A stretch of DNA of 54,350 bases from Planctomycetota bacterium (GCA_019912315.1 JAIOJA010000057.1:1-54350), one strand, 5' to 3'; positions 31,716 to 40,871 are shown, counted from the first letter of the stretch. Numbers and translations: made by a program. The notes: a model not told the origin generated them from the sequence alone.

Positions 31716-34700
31716 TCAATCGAACGCGGGAACAGCTTCGGGCTCCAGTTCCGGGGCCGGCTGCTTTTCTGGTATCTTCTCTTTGGCTGCTTCGCCGCCC
31801 TGCTGCTGCTTCTGCTCCTCCGCAAGCTCATCCGGGCTACCGAACAGCTTTCGTGATATCGTCATGAACCGGTCCGACATGTTCGCTGTAATCAGATACG
31901 CCGCAGGCACCAGCACCAGCGTCAGCACCGTCGAGATCATAAGCCCGAAAATCACCGCCGTCGCAAGAGGCGCCCACCAGGACGACGACTCGCCCCCCAG
32001 CACAAACGTGAAGTTGCGGAAGTCAAAGCTGAACTGCAGTGCCATCGGCAACAAGCCTAACGTCGTGGTGATCGCCGTCAGCATCACCGGTCGAAGGCGT
32101 GTCTTGCCCGCCTCCACGATCGCGTCGTACAGCGCCATCCCGTGAATACTGCGCAACTGATTGATGTAATCGATCATCACGATGGCGTTGTTCACCACGA
32201 CGCCCGCCAGCGAAATAATGCCCACGCCGGTCATGATGATACCGAAGGGCTGCGACAGCAGAATCAAACTGATCATCACCCCCATCGTCGAAAGCACAAC
32301 GCTACTCAGGATGATCATGGCCTGCATGGTGCTGTTGAACTGCAACACCAGAATGAAAAGAATTACCAGCAGAGCGATCACGAACGCTTTGCTCAAGAAA
32401 GCCGAGGCTTCTTCCTGGTCTTCGCTTTCGCCCGTGAACCGTGCCTCAAAACCGGCAGGCATGGCCGCCTTCTCCGCCTCGATGCGAGTCGCGATCTCCG
32501 CCAGCAGCAACTGTGCCTGGTAGCCTTCCATAACGCCCGCGGAAACGGTCAGTACGCGACGACCGTCTTTGCGTTTGATCGTGCCCGTGCCGCCGACGTA
32601 ATCCCACGTGCAGATCGTTGAAAGCGGGATCGCGTTGCCGAAGGCGTCGCTGATGCGGATTTCGTCGAGCACCGTCGGGTCGTTGCGGCGCGAGGCCGGC
32701 AGGCGCACGAGGATGTCGCGGTCTTCCGTGCCGTCGTCATAACCGCCGATGCGCTGCCCGTTAATCAGCATCTTCACGAAGTTGCCGATCCACTGGGTGT
32801 TGAGTCCCATCAACGCTGCCTTCTGGCGGTCCACGTTGATACGCAACTCGGGCTTGCCGAGCGTCAGGTCGTCGCGCAGGTCAATGATTCCGGGCACTCC
32901 CTCGACAATGCGGCGCACCTTCTGCATGGCCTCGGGAAGTTTCGATTCGTCCAGGACACTGACTTCCACGTTAATGGGCGGGCCCGTCGGCGGGCCCATG
33001 GCCTGTTCCTTGATCTCGAACTCCGCACCCGGCAATCCCACGATCAGGGGGCGTAAGTCATCGAGATACGCGGACGGGCTGCCGACGCGATCAGCCTGGT
33101 CTTTGAAACTCATGGTCACTCGGGCGATGTGTGTCGCGTCAGCCCCTCCCTCCATGGGGTTGCCCGCGCCGACACCACCGACCGTCGTCTCGACGCCCTT
33201 GATGTCCGGGTTGTCCGGCAAGCGTGCTTCCACTTCGCGTGCCAGCAGGTCGGTCTTGGCCAGGCTGGTGCCCTCGGGCGCCTTGATGTTCACGAAGGCC
33301 AGCTTGGGCTCGCCCTCAGGAAACAACTCCACGCCGTGTCCCAGCAGCCCGTACACCACTACGGTCAGCACAAGCACGGCGAACGCGCCGCCGATCGAGG
33401 ACTTGGGAAACCTCAACGCCAGACGCAGCAGGCGCTCGTACCCGAAGATGATCTGCTTGCCGACATTCTCCACTTTCCTGTTGATCGGCTTATCCGTCGG
33501 CTTGCGGAAGCGCATGAAGGACGCCGCCAGGGTCGGGTTGATCACCAGCGCCACGAACAGGCTGCACAGCAGCGTCACGATCACCGTAATCGGCAGATAG
33601 CTCATGAACTCGCCCATGATGCCTGGCCAGAACACCATCGGGAAAAACGCGCCGACTGTTGTCGCAGTGGAAGCGATCACGGGCCAGGCGACTTCCTGGG
33701 TGGCTTCTTTGGCGGCCTGCACGGGCGTCTTGCCCAGCCCGATGTGCCGGAAAATGTTTTCAATGATCACGATGGCGTTGTCCACGAGCATACCCTGGGC
33801 AAGGATCAGGCTGAACAGCACCACCATGTTCAGGGTTAGGCCCATCAACTGAAGAATCGAAAAGCTCATGGCCATGCTGAACGGAATCGCCAGCGCGACG
33901 AACAGCGCGTTGCGGAAACCCAGTGCAAAGAAAATCACCAGCAGCACCAGCACCAGCCCGCTGAGAATGTTGTTCTCAAGGTCGCTGATCATGTTGCGTA
34001 TGTTGTCCGACTCGTCGGTCAGGATCGCGTAATCCACGCCGGACGGAAACTCGCCCTTGGCTTCGCGCATTCCATACTTGACCATTTCGGTGATCGGGAT
34101 GATGTCCGCGCCCGCCCGCTTTTCGATGGTCAACTGCACGGCCGGCTGCCCGTCACGCCGCGCGTAGCTGATGGAATCCTTGTAGGTATACCGGGCGCGT
34201 GCCACGTCGCGCAGATAGACAGGCTTGCCGTCCACGTTGTGTACGATAAGCGATTCCACGTCTTCGGGTGACTTGAACTCGCCGGGGATGCGCACGGAAG
34301 GCTTGACGGTGCCGGTGTCCACACCGCCCGCGGAAATGTCCGTATTCTCGCCGCGCAGGGTTTCGATCAACTGATTGACGGGCAGCTTGTAACCCTCAAG
34401 TTTTTCGGGGTCGATCTCGATTTCAATCTGCGGCTCAAGCCCGCCGGTAATGCCGACGTCCAGCACGCCGGGGATCTGCTCCATGCGGTCTTCGAGCTCT
34501 TCGGCCACGCGCTGCAGCACCGGTACTTCGGCGCCGTACAGGGTGACAATCATGATCGGGAACTCACTGAAGCTGAGTTCTTCGATCGATTCTTCTTCCA
34601 CGTCGGTCGGAAACTCGATCTTGGCGGCGTCGAACTTCTCGCGCACCTTCTGCAAAGCTTCCTCAACGGGGATGTTGGGGTCGAATTCGCAGGTTGTAAT

Positions 34701-34967
34701 GCTGGCCCCTTCCGCCGACGTGCTGGTCAGATCGGTCAGGCCCTTCAGGTTCTTGAGCTCGCGCTCGAGGGGAATGGTGATGTTGTTCTCGACGTCACCC
34801 GGGGCTGCTTCGGGCCACGGAACGATAACCGTCACCAGGGGCACCTTGATATCGGGCGTGCTCTCGCGCGGGAGCGTCAGGTAGCTGAACACACCCAGCA
34901 GCCCGATGCCGAACATCAGCACGAACACGGCAATGCGATGCGAAATGGAAAAGTTCGTGACGTTCAT
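31716..34967 (-). CDS. RND-family multidrug/solute efflux pump
   Basis: The 1083-residue protein has the RND architecture: the first helix in VTNFSISHRIAVFVLMFGIG, a large periplasmic loop with PRESTPDIKVPLVTV, six central helices, a second loop and a terminal helix set. In helix 4 it reads GMLVDNAIVIIENIFRH; drug exporters of the AcrB type have a VDDAIV pair, so one of the two proton-relay Asp is Asn here. The C-terminus is a Glu/Gln/Pro-rich cytoplasmic tail ending EPEAVPAFD. It overlaps the adaptor gene by four bases. No outer-membrane TolC-type gene is in the window. The substrate is unknown. Confidence 0.92.
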   Translation of the reverse strand: MNVTNFSISHRIAVFVLMFGIGLLGVFSYLTLPRESTPDIKVPLVTVIVPWPEAAPGDVENNITIPLERELKNLKGLTDLTSTSAEGASITTCEFDPNIPVEEALQKVREKFDAAKIEFPTDVEEESIEELSFSEFPIMIVTLYGAEVPVLQRVAEELEDRMEQIPGVLDVGITGGLEPQIEIEIDPEKLEGYKLPVNQLIETLRGENTDISAGGVDTGTVKPSVRIPGEFKSPEDVESLIVHNVDGKPVYLRDVARARYTYKDSISYARRDGQPAVQLTIEKRAGADIIPITEMVKYGMREAKGEFPSGVDYAILTDESDNIRNMISDLENNILSGLVLVLLVIFFALGFRNALFVALAIPFSMAMSFSILQLMGLTLNMVVLFSLILAQGMLVDNAIVIIENIFRHIGLGKTPVQAAKEATQEVAWPVIASTATTVGAFFPMVFWPGIMGEFMSYLPITVIVTLLCSLFVALVINPTLAASFMRFRKPTDKPINRKVENVGKQIIFGYERLLRLALRFPKSSIGGAFAVLVLTVVVYGLLGHGVELFPEGEPKLAFVNIKAPEGTSLAKTDLLAREVEARLPDNPDIKGVETTVGGVGAGNPMEGGADATHIARVTMSFKDQADRVGSPSAYLDDLRPLIVGLPGAEFEIKEQAMGPPTGPPINVEVSVLDESKLPEAMQKVRRIVEGVPGIIDLRDDLTLGKPELRINVDRQKAALMGLNTQWIGNFVKMLINGQRIGGYDDGTEDRDILVRLPASRRNDPTVLDEIRISDAFGNAIPLSTICTWDYVGGTGTIKRKDGRRVLTVSAGVMEGYQAQLLLAEIATRIEAEKAAMPAGFEARFTGESEDQEEASAFLSKAFVIALLVILFILVLQFNSTMQAMIILSSVVLSTMGVMISLILLSQPFGIIMTGVGIISLAGVVVNNAIVMIDYINQLRSIHGMALYDAIVEAGKTRLRPVMLTAITTTLGLLPMALQFSFDFRNFTFVLGGESSSWWAPLATAVIFGLMISTVLTLVLVPAAYLITANMSDRFMTISRKLFGSPDELAEEQKQQQGGEAAKEKIPEKQPAPELEPEAVPAFD

Positions 34968-36172
34968 TGCGCGCCGCCCTCATCCTTCATGATGTACGGG
35001 TCTTTTTCGGTCCAGCGGATCGCGTCGCCGTCGTTCAACCCCTGCGCTCCGAAGACAACCACCTTCATGCCGGGCTTCAGCGCGTCGCCTTTGATTTCAG
35101 CCCAGTCGCGACCCAAGTGCCCGATCTCGATGTTGCGCAGCTCCTTGGCCGTGCCTTCCCCCTCGGCACCGACCGCGACGTACAGCATCTTGCTGGTTCC
35201 GGCCAGTTTCAGAGCGCTAAGGGGCACGACCAGCGCGTCCGGGCGACTGTAGATCACCACGTACACGGTGCCGAAGATCCCCGCTGGCAGGGCGCGATCC
35301 GCGTTGTCGATGTGCAGCTCAACCGTAAAGCTGTGCGTCTGGGGATGCGCGACGGAATCAATCAGCGCGACCTTGCCCATGCGCGCAACCGCCTTGCCCG
35401 CGTCGTCCTTAATCGCGCCGATATCAACGCGCATTTCCTTGCCGACTTGAATGGCGGCTCGGTGGGCCTCCGGGATCTCCAGATCGGCTACCAGAGTCTT
35501 CATCACGGCAACACGCCCGATCAACTCACCTCCGTTGACGTACTCCCCTTCCAGGCGCAGCTTCTCAATCAGCACACCCTCTAAGGGGCTGCATATGTAA
35601 GTGTCGTTGATCATCGCGAGCACGCGGTTCACGTTCGCCCTTGCCATGCTGCGGCGCGTGCGGGCCTGGTCAAGTTGTGCGCCCGTTGACTGCGCGTATT
35701 CTTCCGTGCGCTTCAGGTCGCGCACGGCCTGGTCGTAGCCTTCCTGGGCTTCCCACAGGCTCTCCTCAAGCTGAGTGGACTCGATGCGTGCGAAACACTC
35801 GAAACCGTCTAGATGCCGAAGGTTCCGCAGCGCGACTTCCGCATCCGTCGCGGGTTGCTCCGGGCCACGGGCATCGATGAACTCCGGGGCCTCCAACCAG
35901 ACCGCAGGTGGCAGCGACGCTGCCGGAATGACGTCGCCCTTGTCGTAGGGCAGGTTGACGATGGCGCCGCCGACGGGAGCGCGAAGCTCAATCACATCCT
36001 TGGGTCGGATGGTTACCGGCAGCTTGATAGACACATCAAGGGGTTGGGGCTGAACGCTTTGCGCAATCACGCTGCGCATCGCCTTGGAGGGCTCGTCCAT
36101 GTTGCCGGCGCCGGATGGTGAGCACGCGGCAAATAAACATAGCGGAAGCAACAGCAAGGTGCACAGTCTCAT
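34964..36172 (-). CDS. Membrane-fusion (periplasmic adaptor) lipoprotein of the RND pump
   Basis: The 402-residue protein has a lipoprotein signal (MRLCTLLLLPLCLFAAC, Cys17) and the adaptor plan. A lipoyl-like half-motif reads IELRAPVGGAIVNLPYDKGD, then a helical hairpin at about 125-175 (YDQAVRDLKRTEEYAQSTGA). The second lipoyl half reads ICSPLEGVLIEKLRLEGEYV, followed by the beta-barrel and membrane-proximal domains. The lipoyl loop region contains an extra Pro/Glu segment near 85-105. It lies between the regulator and the pump with four-base overlaps on both sides, which means a single transcript and coupled translation. Confidence 0.9.
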   Translation of the reverse strand: MRLCTLLLLPLCLFAACSPSGAGNMDEPSKAMRSVIAQSVQPQPLDVSIKLPVTIRPKDVIELRAPVGGAIVNLPYDKGDVIPAASLPPAVWLEAPEFIDARGPEQPATDAEVALRNLRHLDGFECFARIESTQLEESLWEAQEGYDQAVRDLKRTEEYAQSTGAQLDQARTRRSMARANVNRVLAMINDTYICSPLEGVLIEKLRLEGEYVNGGELIGRVAVMKTLVADLEIPEAHRAAIQVGKEMRVDIGAIKDDAGKAVARMGKVALIDSVAHPQTHSFTVELHIDNADRALPAGIFGTVYVVIYSRPDALVVPLSALKLAGTSKMLYVAVGAEGEGTAKELRNIEIGHLGRDWAEIKGDALKPGMKVVVFGAQGLNDGDAIRWTEKDPYIMKDEGGAQ

Positions 36173-36774
36173 ACGTCTGTTCCTTCAAAGCCGGACACCC
36201 CGTTCAAAACGAGTGTCGCCATTTCATTCGCCAGTGAGTCCGCGCAGCCCTTGAACTCGGGACACTGCACGGTCTTCAGTAATTCATGCATAAGCAAAGC
36301 CCAGTAAGTCTTGATTGCAAGCTCGCCCTGCCGGGCGCTCATGCCGCGGGCCACAAGCTGCTGTTTCCATTCCGCCGTCACGCAGGCATCGTACTCTTCG
36401 GTGTGGCGAATCAGATTTTTCAGGCTGCTGCGCCCGAACCACAAGGAAAACGCGAACGCAAGGGTGTCCTTGAAGTCAACGGCCAGGGCAAGCATTTCGC
36501 GCGTATAGGTTTCGATCAACTCCCGGACTCCGTCCGCTTCCGCAAATACCCCCTGACGCATGACCGTTGCGGCATTCAGGAACTCGTCGATCAGCGCCCG
36601 GGCGACGCCTTCCTTGTTGCCGAAGTGGTAGTACAGCGCCGGCTTCGTAACGCCCGCCGCGCCCACGATCTCGCGCACACTCACGGCGTCATAGCCGTTG
36701 TCCGCAAACAACGCCGCTGCCTGCCGCAAAACTGCGGATCGGGTATCGGCTTCGGCGGCGTGGTCGCTCTTCAT
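36169..36774 (-). CDS. TetR-family transcriptional regulator of the efflux operon
   Basis: The 201-residue protein starts with the TetR DNA-binding domain: VLRQAAALFADNGYDAVSVR, then EIVGAAGVTKPALYYHFGNK, the typical helix-turn-helix. The C-terminal ligand-binding helices are variable, as expected. It is the first gene of the regulator-adaptor-pump operon, and palindromes in its promoter suggest that it represses its own transcription and thereby the pump until an inducer binds. A -10-like TATAAG lies eight bases before the ATG and there is no Shine-Dalgarno. Confidence 0.9.
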   Translation of the reverse strand: MKSDHAAEADTRSAVLRQAAALFADNGYDAVSVREIVGAAGVTKPALYYHFGNKEGVARALIDEFLNAATVMRQGVFAEADGVRELIETYTREMLALAVDFKDTLAFAFSLWFGRSSLKNLIRHTEEYDACVTAEWKQQLVARGMSARQGELAIKTYWALLMHELLKTVQCPEFKGCADSLANEMATLVLNGVSGFEGTDV

Positions 36775-36782
36775 ATTCAGGG

Positions 36783-36836
36783 CTTATATACCGTACGGTA
36801 GGTACGTCCACCCGTTAACTGAACAGACGGTCAGTT
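36783..36836 (-). promoter_or_regulatory. Promoter and candidate TetR operators of the efflux operon
   Basis: TACCGTACGGTA (36789-36800) is a perfect 12-base palindrome. On the minus strand it lies in the spacer between a TGGACG -35-like box and TATAAG (36788-36783). Upstream, AACTGA and TCAGTT (36817-36822, 36831-36836) form an inverted repeat with 8 bases between. TetR proteins commonly bind such sites; binding here is inferred. Confidence 0.55.
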
Positions 36837-36866
36837 GATTCCCCGGAATTCAAAAAACCCGCTCTC

Positions 36867-36894
36867 TTGTACCGCTATCAGGCAGGGCTATACT
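36867..36894 (+). promoter_or_regulatory. Promoter of the rpsU-ABC transporter operon
   Basis: TTGTAC (36867-36872), a 16-base spacer and a TATACT -10 box (36889-36894). It is divergent from the TetR promoter and would give a leader of about 60 bases before rpsU. Confidence 0.6.
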
Positions 36895-36959
36895 TACTGG
36901 CCCCAATTTGACGGGGTGTTGTTTTTATTGACCTGATACCGAAAGACAAGGCAACCAGC

Positions 36960-37154
36960 GTGAAGATCAAGGCCCGCTCATCCGAATCCGTTGACCAGCT
37001 TCTGCGCCGCTTCAAGAAAGCCTGCGAGAAAGAAGGGCTGACCCGCGCCATGAAGCGCCAGAGCTACTACGAGAAGCCCAGCGTCACGCGCAACCGCAAG
37101 AAGCGCCAGGCGCTCAAGCGCAAGCTGCAGGCCACCTACCTTCAACAGCTCTAA
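36960..37154 (+). CDS. rpsU: 30S ribosomal protein bS21
   Basis: A 64-residue, very basic protein with the family pattern SSESVDQLLRRFKKACEKEG, then the region around YYEKPSVTRNRKKRQALKRK. bS21 sits on the 30S platform near the anti-Shine-Dalgarno sequence and helps initiation. It starts with GTG preceded by AAGG. Unusually its next gene, an ABC transporter ATPase, begins 2 bases after the stop, instead of the dnaG or rpoD genes that follow rpsU in many bacteria. Confidence 0.92.
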   Translation: MKIKARSSESVDQLLRRFKKACEKEGLTRAMKRQSYYEKPSVTRNRKKRQALKRKLQATYLQQL

Positions 37155-37156
37155 TC

Positions 37157-38002
37157 GTGCCTGACGTTGAGATCACAAATCTCAGCAAGACTTTCCGCGA
37201 CTTTTTTGGCCGTCGACGCGTGCAAGCGCTCGACGGCCTTTCGCTTTCTTTGAGGGGCGGCGAAGTCTTCGGGCTGCTGGGTCCCAACGGCAGCGGCAAG
37301 TCCACGACGTTCAAGATTGCCGTCGGTCTGCTGCGCCCCAGCAGCGGCCAGGTCACCATCAACGGGCACAAACCGGGCTCACTGGCGGCCCGCCGCGCCA
37401 CTGGCTTTCTTCCAGAGGACAGCACCCTGCTGCCTTTCCTGAACGCCGCCGAAACCCTTCGTCTGCACGGTGCGCTGGCAGGACTGGACCGCGCGACGGC
37501 CGCGAAAAAAGCCGACGAACTGCTTGAACGTGTAGACCTCAAACACGCGGGCAAGCGTCGCGTAAAGGGATTCAGCAAAGGCATGCAGCGGAGGCTCGGT
37601 ATCGCGAGCGTGCTGATTGCCGACCCGGACGTATTCATTCTCGACGAGCCCACCAGCGGGCTTGACCCCCTTGGCGCCGTACTGGTCAAGGACCTGATCG
37701 CCGACCTGCGCAAGCAGGGCAAGGCCATCCTGATTTCCAGCCACCTGCTGGGCGAGCTCGAAAACGTCTGCGACCGCGTGGCTTTCCTGAACAAGGGCAA
37801 ACTGCTGCGCGAGGGTACGCTCGATGAACTGCTGCGCGAGCACGACGTACACGAGCTGCGCCTGAGTCCGCCTGACCCCGAGGCCATCAAGGCCCTCGCG
37901 GCCCTCGCGGCCGAAAAGGGCTTGAAGATCATGAGCTCCCGCGCGCCCATGCGCACGCTGGAGCAGTTCTACATCAAGATTCTCGGCAAGGATGAATCAT
38001 GA
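37157..38002 (+). CDS. ABC transporter ATP-binding protein
   Basis: A 281-residue ABC ATPase: Walker A GPNGSGKST, signature FSKGMQRRLG, Walker B FILDEPTSGLDP and the switch His in ILISSHLLGELE. The order and the C-terminal extension after NKGKLLREGTLDELL fit the CcmA/NatA-like group that works with a single multi-pass permease. GTG start, 2 bases after rpsU, so translation is probably coupled to bS21. It overlaps the permease gene by four bases. Confidence 0.92.
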   Translation: MPDVEITNLSKTFRDFFGRRRVQALDGLSLSLRGGEVFGLLGPNGSGKSTTFKIAVGLLRPSSGQVTINGHKPGSLAARRATGFLPEDSTLLPFLNAAETLRLHGALAGLDRATAAKKADELLERVDLKHAGKRRVKGFSKGMQRRLGIASVLIADPDVFILDEPTSGLDPLGAVLVKDLIADLRKQGKAILISSHLLGELENVCDRVAFLNKGKLLREGTLDELLREHDVHELRLSPPDPEAIKALAALAAEKGLKIMSSRAPMRTLEQFYIKILGKDES

Positions 38003-39198
38003 TCCGCCGCGTGCTGGCGATTACCGGCGCCGCGCTCATGGAAGCCCTGCGCGCCCGCCTGTCACCGCTGATCGCGCTGGTGCTGGTCGCGGCCGTACCA
38101 ATGACGGCGCTCGTGCTTGGCGAAGACGCGGACACGCGTGCATGGCTGGTTCGCAGCGTAACAGCCGAAGGGCTGCGCGTGCTCCTGCCCCTGGGCGCGA
38201 TCCTTGGCGGCGGCTTTCTGCTGAAACCGAATCTAAAACGCGGCTGGACCATCCTGCCAGCCCGCCGCGCCGAGTACTTTACCGGCGGCGCGCTGGCCGG
38301 CGCGCTGGTGCTGATGCTATCGAGCGCGCTGTTTGCCGGCGGCGGGTTGATCGGCAATCTGGCCTTCGGCAGCGATCTGACAGTCACCAGCCAGGGCGTC
38401 GAGATCAACAAGCAGCGCGAAAGGGATGGCGTGACCGTATACGCGGAAGGCAAAGGCGAGGGCTACACCTGGGCGAACCCCAACTACAACGAAGAACTGT
38501 TGGCTGAGCTGCCCGCGCAGCCCGGCAACGATCTTTCAGGCACCATTGAGTTCCGAATGGTCTGGACCGCCGAGGGCGCGCCCCGTGACCGCGCGCCGGT
38601 AGCAGTCGCTCTGATAGACGCCGACGGACGCCATGAACTGGAAAGCCGCGTACTGTCACGCTACCGCCTGCATTTTCACGGGCGGGTAAACGGCCCCGCG
38701 CAACTCGTGATCACCCCCACCGACCCCGTGCTTATCATCGGCACTACACCCGACCGCATCCGCGTGGAAGTGGACCGCACCGGGGCGACCGGCAGCATCC
38801 TGCGACTTTGGGTGCTGTGCGTCGCGGCGGCCTTGTTGTGTCTGAGCGCGGTGCTGCTGGTGCGCGCGCTGGCAACGGCGCCGACGGCCGTTCTCGCGGG
38901 GCTGCTGCTGCTGTCCGTGCTTACGATGCTTCCGAACCTGGGGCCGACTTCCGGCATGGCCCGCGACCGCCGCGCGGCGGTTGAGGGTGTGCGCCCCGAC
39001 ATCACCCTTGCGCAGCGTCTTGAAGACGAACTGGCGGCAATACCGCGGTTGCACCCGGAAACAGCATTCGATGAGTATCTGGGCGCAAGGGTCGTACCCG
39101 GCAACGCCTGGGGCGACGCGGGGTTGCGCCTGCTGGCCGCGCTGGCAATGCTGCCGATCGGGGCGCTGCTGTTTCGAGCACGGCAGATTGCCAGGTAA
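37999..39198 (+). CDS. ABC transporter membrane protein with a large extracytoplasmic loop
   Basis: A 399-residue protein with helices near the N-terminus (about 10-40, 55-75 and 95-120), a hydrophilic middle domain of about 140 residues (about 125-265), and helices at about 270-315 and near the C-terminus. It is the partner of the preceding ATPase by overlap. The substrate is unknown. Its stop codon directly abuts the stop of the convergent K+-channel gene, with no base between. Confidence 0.75.
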   Translation: MIRRVLAITGAALMEALRARLSPLIALVLVAAVPMTALVLGEDADTRAWLVRSVTAEGLRVLLPLGAILGGGFLLKPNLKRGWTILPARRAEYFTGGALAGALVLMLSSALFAGGGLIGNLAFGSDLTVTSQGVEINKQRERDGVTVYAEGKGEGYTWANPNYNEELLAELPAQPGNDLSGTIEFRMVWTAEGAPRDRAPVAVALIDADGRHELESRVLSRYRLHFHGRVNGPAQLVITPTDPVLIIGTTPDRIRVEVDRTGATGSILRLWVLCVAAALLCLSAVLLVRALATAPTAVLAGLLLLSVLTMLPNLGPTSGMARDRRAAVEGVRPDITLAQRLEDELAAIPRLHPETAFDEYLGARVVPGNAWGDAGLRLLAALAMLPIGALLFRARQIAR

Positions 39199-40296
39199 TC
39201 AGTTCAGCAGATCTTCCAGCTTTTGCCGGCGCTCCGCATCCGTGACCACGATCAGGGCATCACCGGCATAGACAACGGTTGATCCACCCGGATTGTATTC
39301 CACACGCTCGTTGGCTCGCATTACGCCGATGACGGCCAGCCCGAGTGTCTGGTAAATCCCCAGCGCGCCAAGCTGTTTGCCGTCGGCCTTTCCGCCCTTT
39401 ACCAGATTGACCTGCTCAAAACGGATCTGGTGCTCATGGTCGCGCACCATGGTATCGAGAAAGTCCACGACCTGGGGGCGGACCATCTGGCTCGCCATGC
39501 TGAGCCCGCCGATGTGATTCGGGCTGATGACGGCGTTGGCACCGACACGGCGAAATTTCGCTTCGTTCTCGAGAATGCTCGCACGGGCGACGATGCGCAT
39601 AGCCGCGTTCAGCTGCCGTGCGGAAACGGTCAGCAGGATGTTGTCGCGGTCTTCCGGCAGGACGGCAAACAACCCCAGGGCACGCTCGACGTGCGCGTTG
39701 ACCAGCACTTCGTCCTCCAGGGCGTCGCCCTCAAGCACCAGCACGCCCGGGTACTTTTCGTGGGCGGCGTCCAAGTGCGCGACACTGGTGTCGATCAGTA
39801 CGGTCGGGCGCCCGGTCTTCCGGAGTTCGTCAACAACGTGGATGCCGGTCGTACCGCACCCGCAAACGATGTAGTGCTGATCCACTTTTGCGAGGTCGCG
39901 ATCCATACGCTTGCGCTTGAAGTAGTTGAGAACCGCACCTTCCACGAACACGCTGATGATAGCGCCCGTTGAATACAGGGCCACAATGTATGCCGTCAGG
40001 GTGTAGACGGTAAGTACCACCTTCAACACCCCTTGCCCGGAAGGCGTCAGCGCATCGATGTCCACCACCACCTCGAACCCAACCGTCGTCAGCGTGATCG
40101 CCGCCATGTACAGGCAATCGATCATTCCCCAGCGCGTCGTGCCCGGGGCAACGTCAAGAAACTGCTGCCCGATGATGTACAACGCGCCAGCGCCACTGAT
40201 CCACGTGAATGAATACAACGCGACGGCCGAGATCAGCCGATGCGCGACCGACCAGCGGATGAACAGACGAAAGAAATATTGGATCTGCGCCAGCAT
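39199..40296 (-). CDS. Two-helix K+ channel with RCK (TrkA-N and TrkA-C) domains
   Basis: The 365-residue protein has two membrane helices (about 18-45 and 95-118) around a pore loop with TLTTVGFEVVVD. In K+ channels the filter reads TVGYG; here it is TVGFE, with Phe for Tyr and Glu for the second Gly. The Rossmann-type RCK domain begins HYIVCGCGTTGIHVVDEL and the C-terminal RCK part ends YAGDALIVVTDAE. This is the MthK-like plan of ligand-gated channels. The altered filter may change selectivity or may belong to a subfamily with this form. Confidence 0.85.
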   Translation of the reverse strand: MLAQIQYFFRLFIRWSVAHRLISAVALYSFTWISGAGALYIIGQQFLDVAPGTTRWGMIDCLYMAAITLTTVGFEVVVDIDALTPSGQGVLKVVLTVYTLTAYIVALYSTGAIISVFVEGAVLNYFKRKRMDRDLAKVDQHYIVCGCGTTGIHVVDELRKTGRPTVLIDTSVAHLDAAHEKYPGVLVLEGDALEDEVLVNAHVERALGLFAVLPEDRDNILLTVSARQLNAAMRIVARASILENEAKFRRVGANAVISPNHIGGLSMASQMVRPQVVDFLDTMVRDHEHQIRFEQVNLVKGGKADGKQLGALGIYQTLGLAVIGVMRANERVEYNPGGSTVVYAGDALIVVTDAERRQKLEDLLN

Positions 40297-40378
40297 GTGC
40301 TGATCAATCTAGGACCGGAAGGAGTTCACGGGAACGCCCATGTCTGTTAACGCGGTGATGGATTGATCTGTGCGCGGC

Positions 40379-40702
40379 TCACCGGCTGATCCAACGCCAC
40401 AGCGCCAAACCAGCCCCGATCATAAACAATGTTGTAAATATCGACTTGTTGTGCTTCGCCAGCCACTCGGGCAGATAGATGTCGAAGTTGGGACGGCGGT
40501 CTTCAGTGTGACGGGCGGCGATGTCGGTCAATGGACAACGCCCTTTGTTGAAGAGCAGGATCACCCCTTCCAGCACCACCATGCCCGCCGCCGCGAGTGA
40601 CCAGACAAAATAGCCGAACCAGGCGAGAATGGGCACAAGCAGGATCATCGAGACGAAGAACGCCCATGCGATGGTGTGGATGGTTCGGATCAGCGTAAGC
40701 AC
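40379..40702 (-). CDS. Small membrane protein of unknown function
   Basis: A 107-residue protein with three hydrophobic segments (about 8-30, 32-50 and 88-105). The connecting loop contains CPLTDIAARHTEDRRPNFDI and LPEWLAKHNK, a loop that resembles small uncharacterised membrane proteins seen in many bacteria. GTG start; no Shine-Dalgarno, with TAATCT six bases upstream. It lies upstream of the K+-channel gene on the same strand, 82 bases away. Confidence 0.65.
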   Translation of the reverse strand: MLTLIRTIHTIAWAFFVSMILLVPILAWFGYFVWSLAAAGMVVLEGVILLFNKGRCPLTDIAARHTEDRRPNFDIYLPEWLAKHNKSIFTTLFMIGAGLALWRWISR

Positions 40703-40746
40703 GGTTGCAGATTAGACCTTACGGGGCGCCTTCGCCAAGACGTCAG

Positions 40747-40788
40747 CGCCATCACAAACAGCGCCTTGCGGCGCTGTTTGTGATGGCG
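40747..40788 (-). terminator. Perfect 19-bp hairpin anchored on the tRNA-Ser CCA end
   Basis: CGCCATCACAAACAGCGCC (40747-40765) pairs without a mismatch with 40770-40788 around TTGC. On the minus strand its first arm begins with the last acceptor base, the discriminator and CCA of tRNA-Ser. No T-tract follows. The same anchoring is seen at tRNA-Ala. Confidence 0.6.
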
Positions 40789-40871
40789 GAGGGAGGGGGA
40801 TTCGAACCCCCGGTGCCTTGCGACACACTCGCTTTCCAAGCGAGCACAATCGGCCACTCTGTCACCCCTCC
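40784..40871 (-). tRNA. tRNA-Ser (anticodon GGA), CCA encoded
   Basis: An 88-base class II tRNA on the minus strand. The acceptor stem is GGAGGGG with TCCCTCC. The anticodon stem CTCGC/GCGAG holds the loop TTGGAAA. A long variable arm follows (TGTGTCGCAAGGCACC region), then T arm GGGGGTTCGAATCCCCC, discriminator G and CCA at 40786-40784. The long variable arm and G73 are the serine identity features. Confidence 0.95.
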
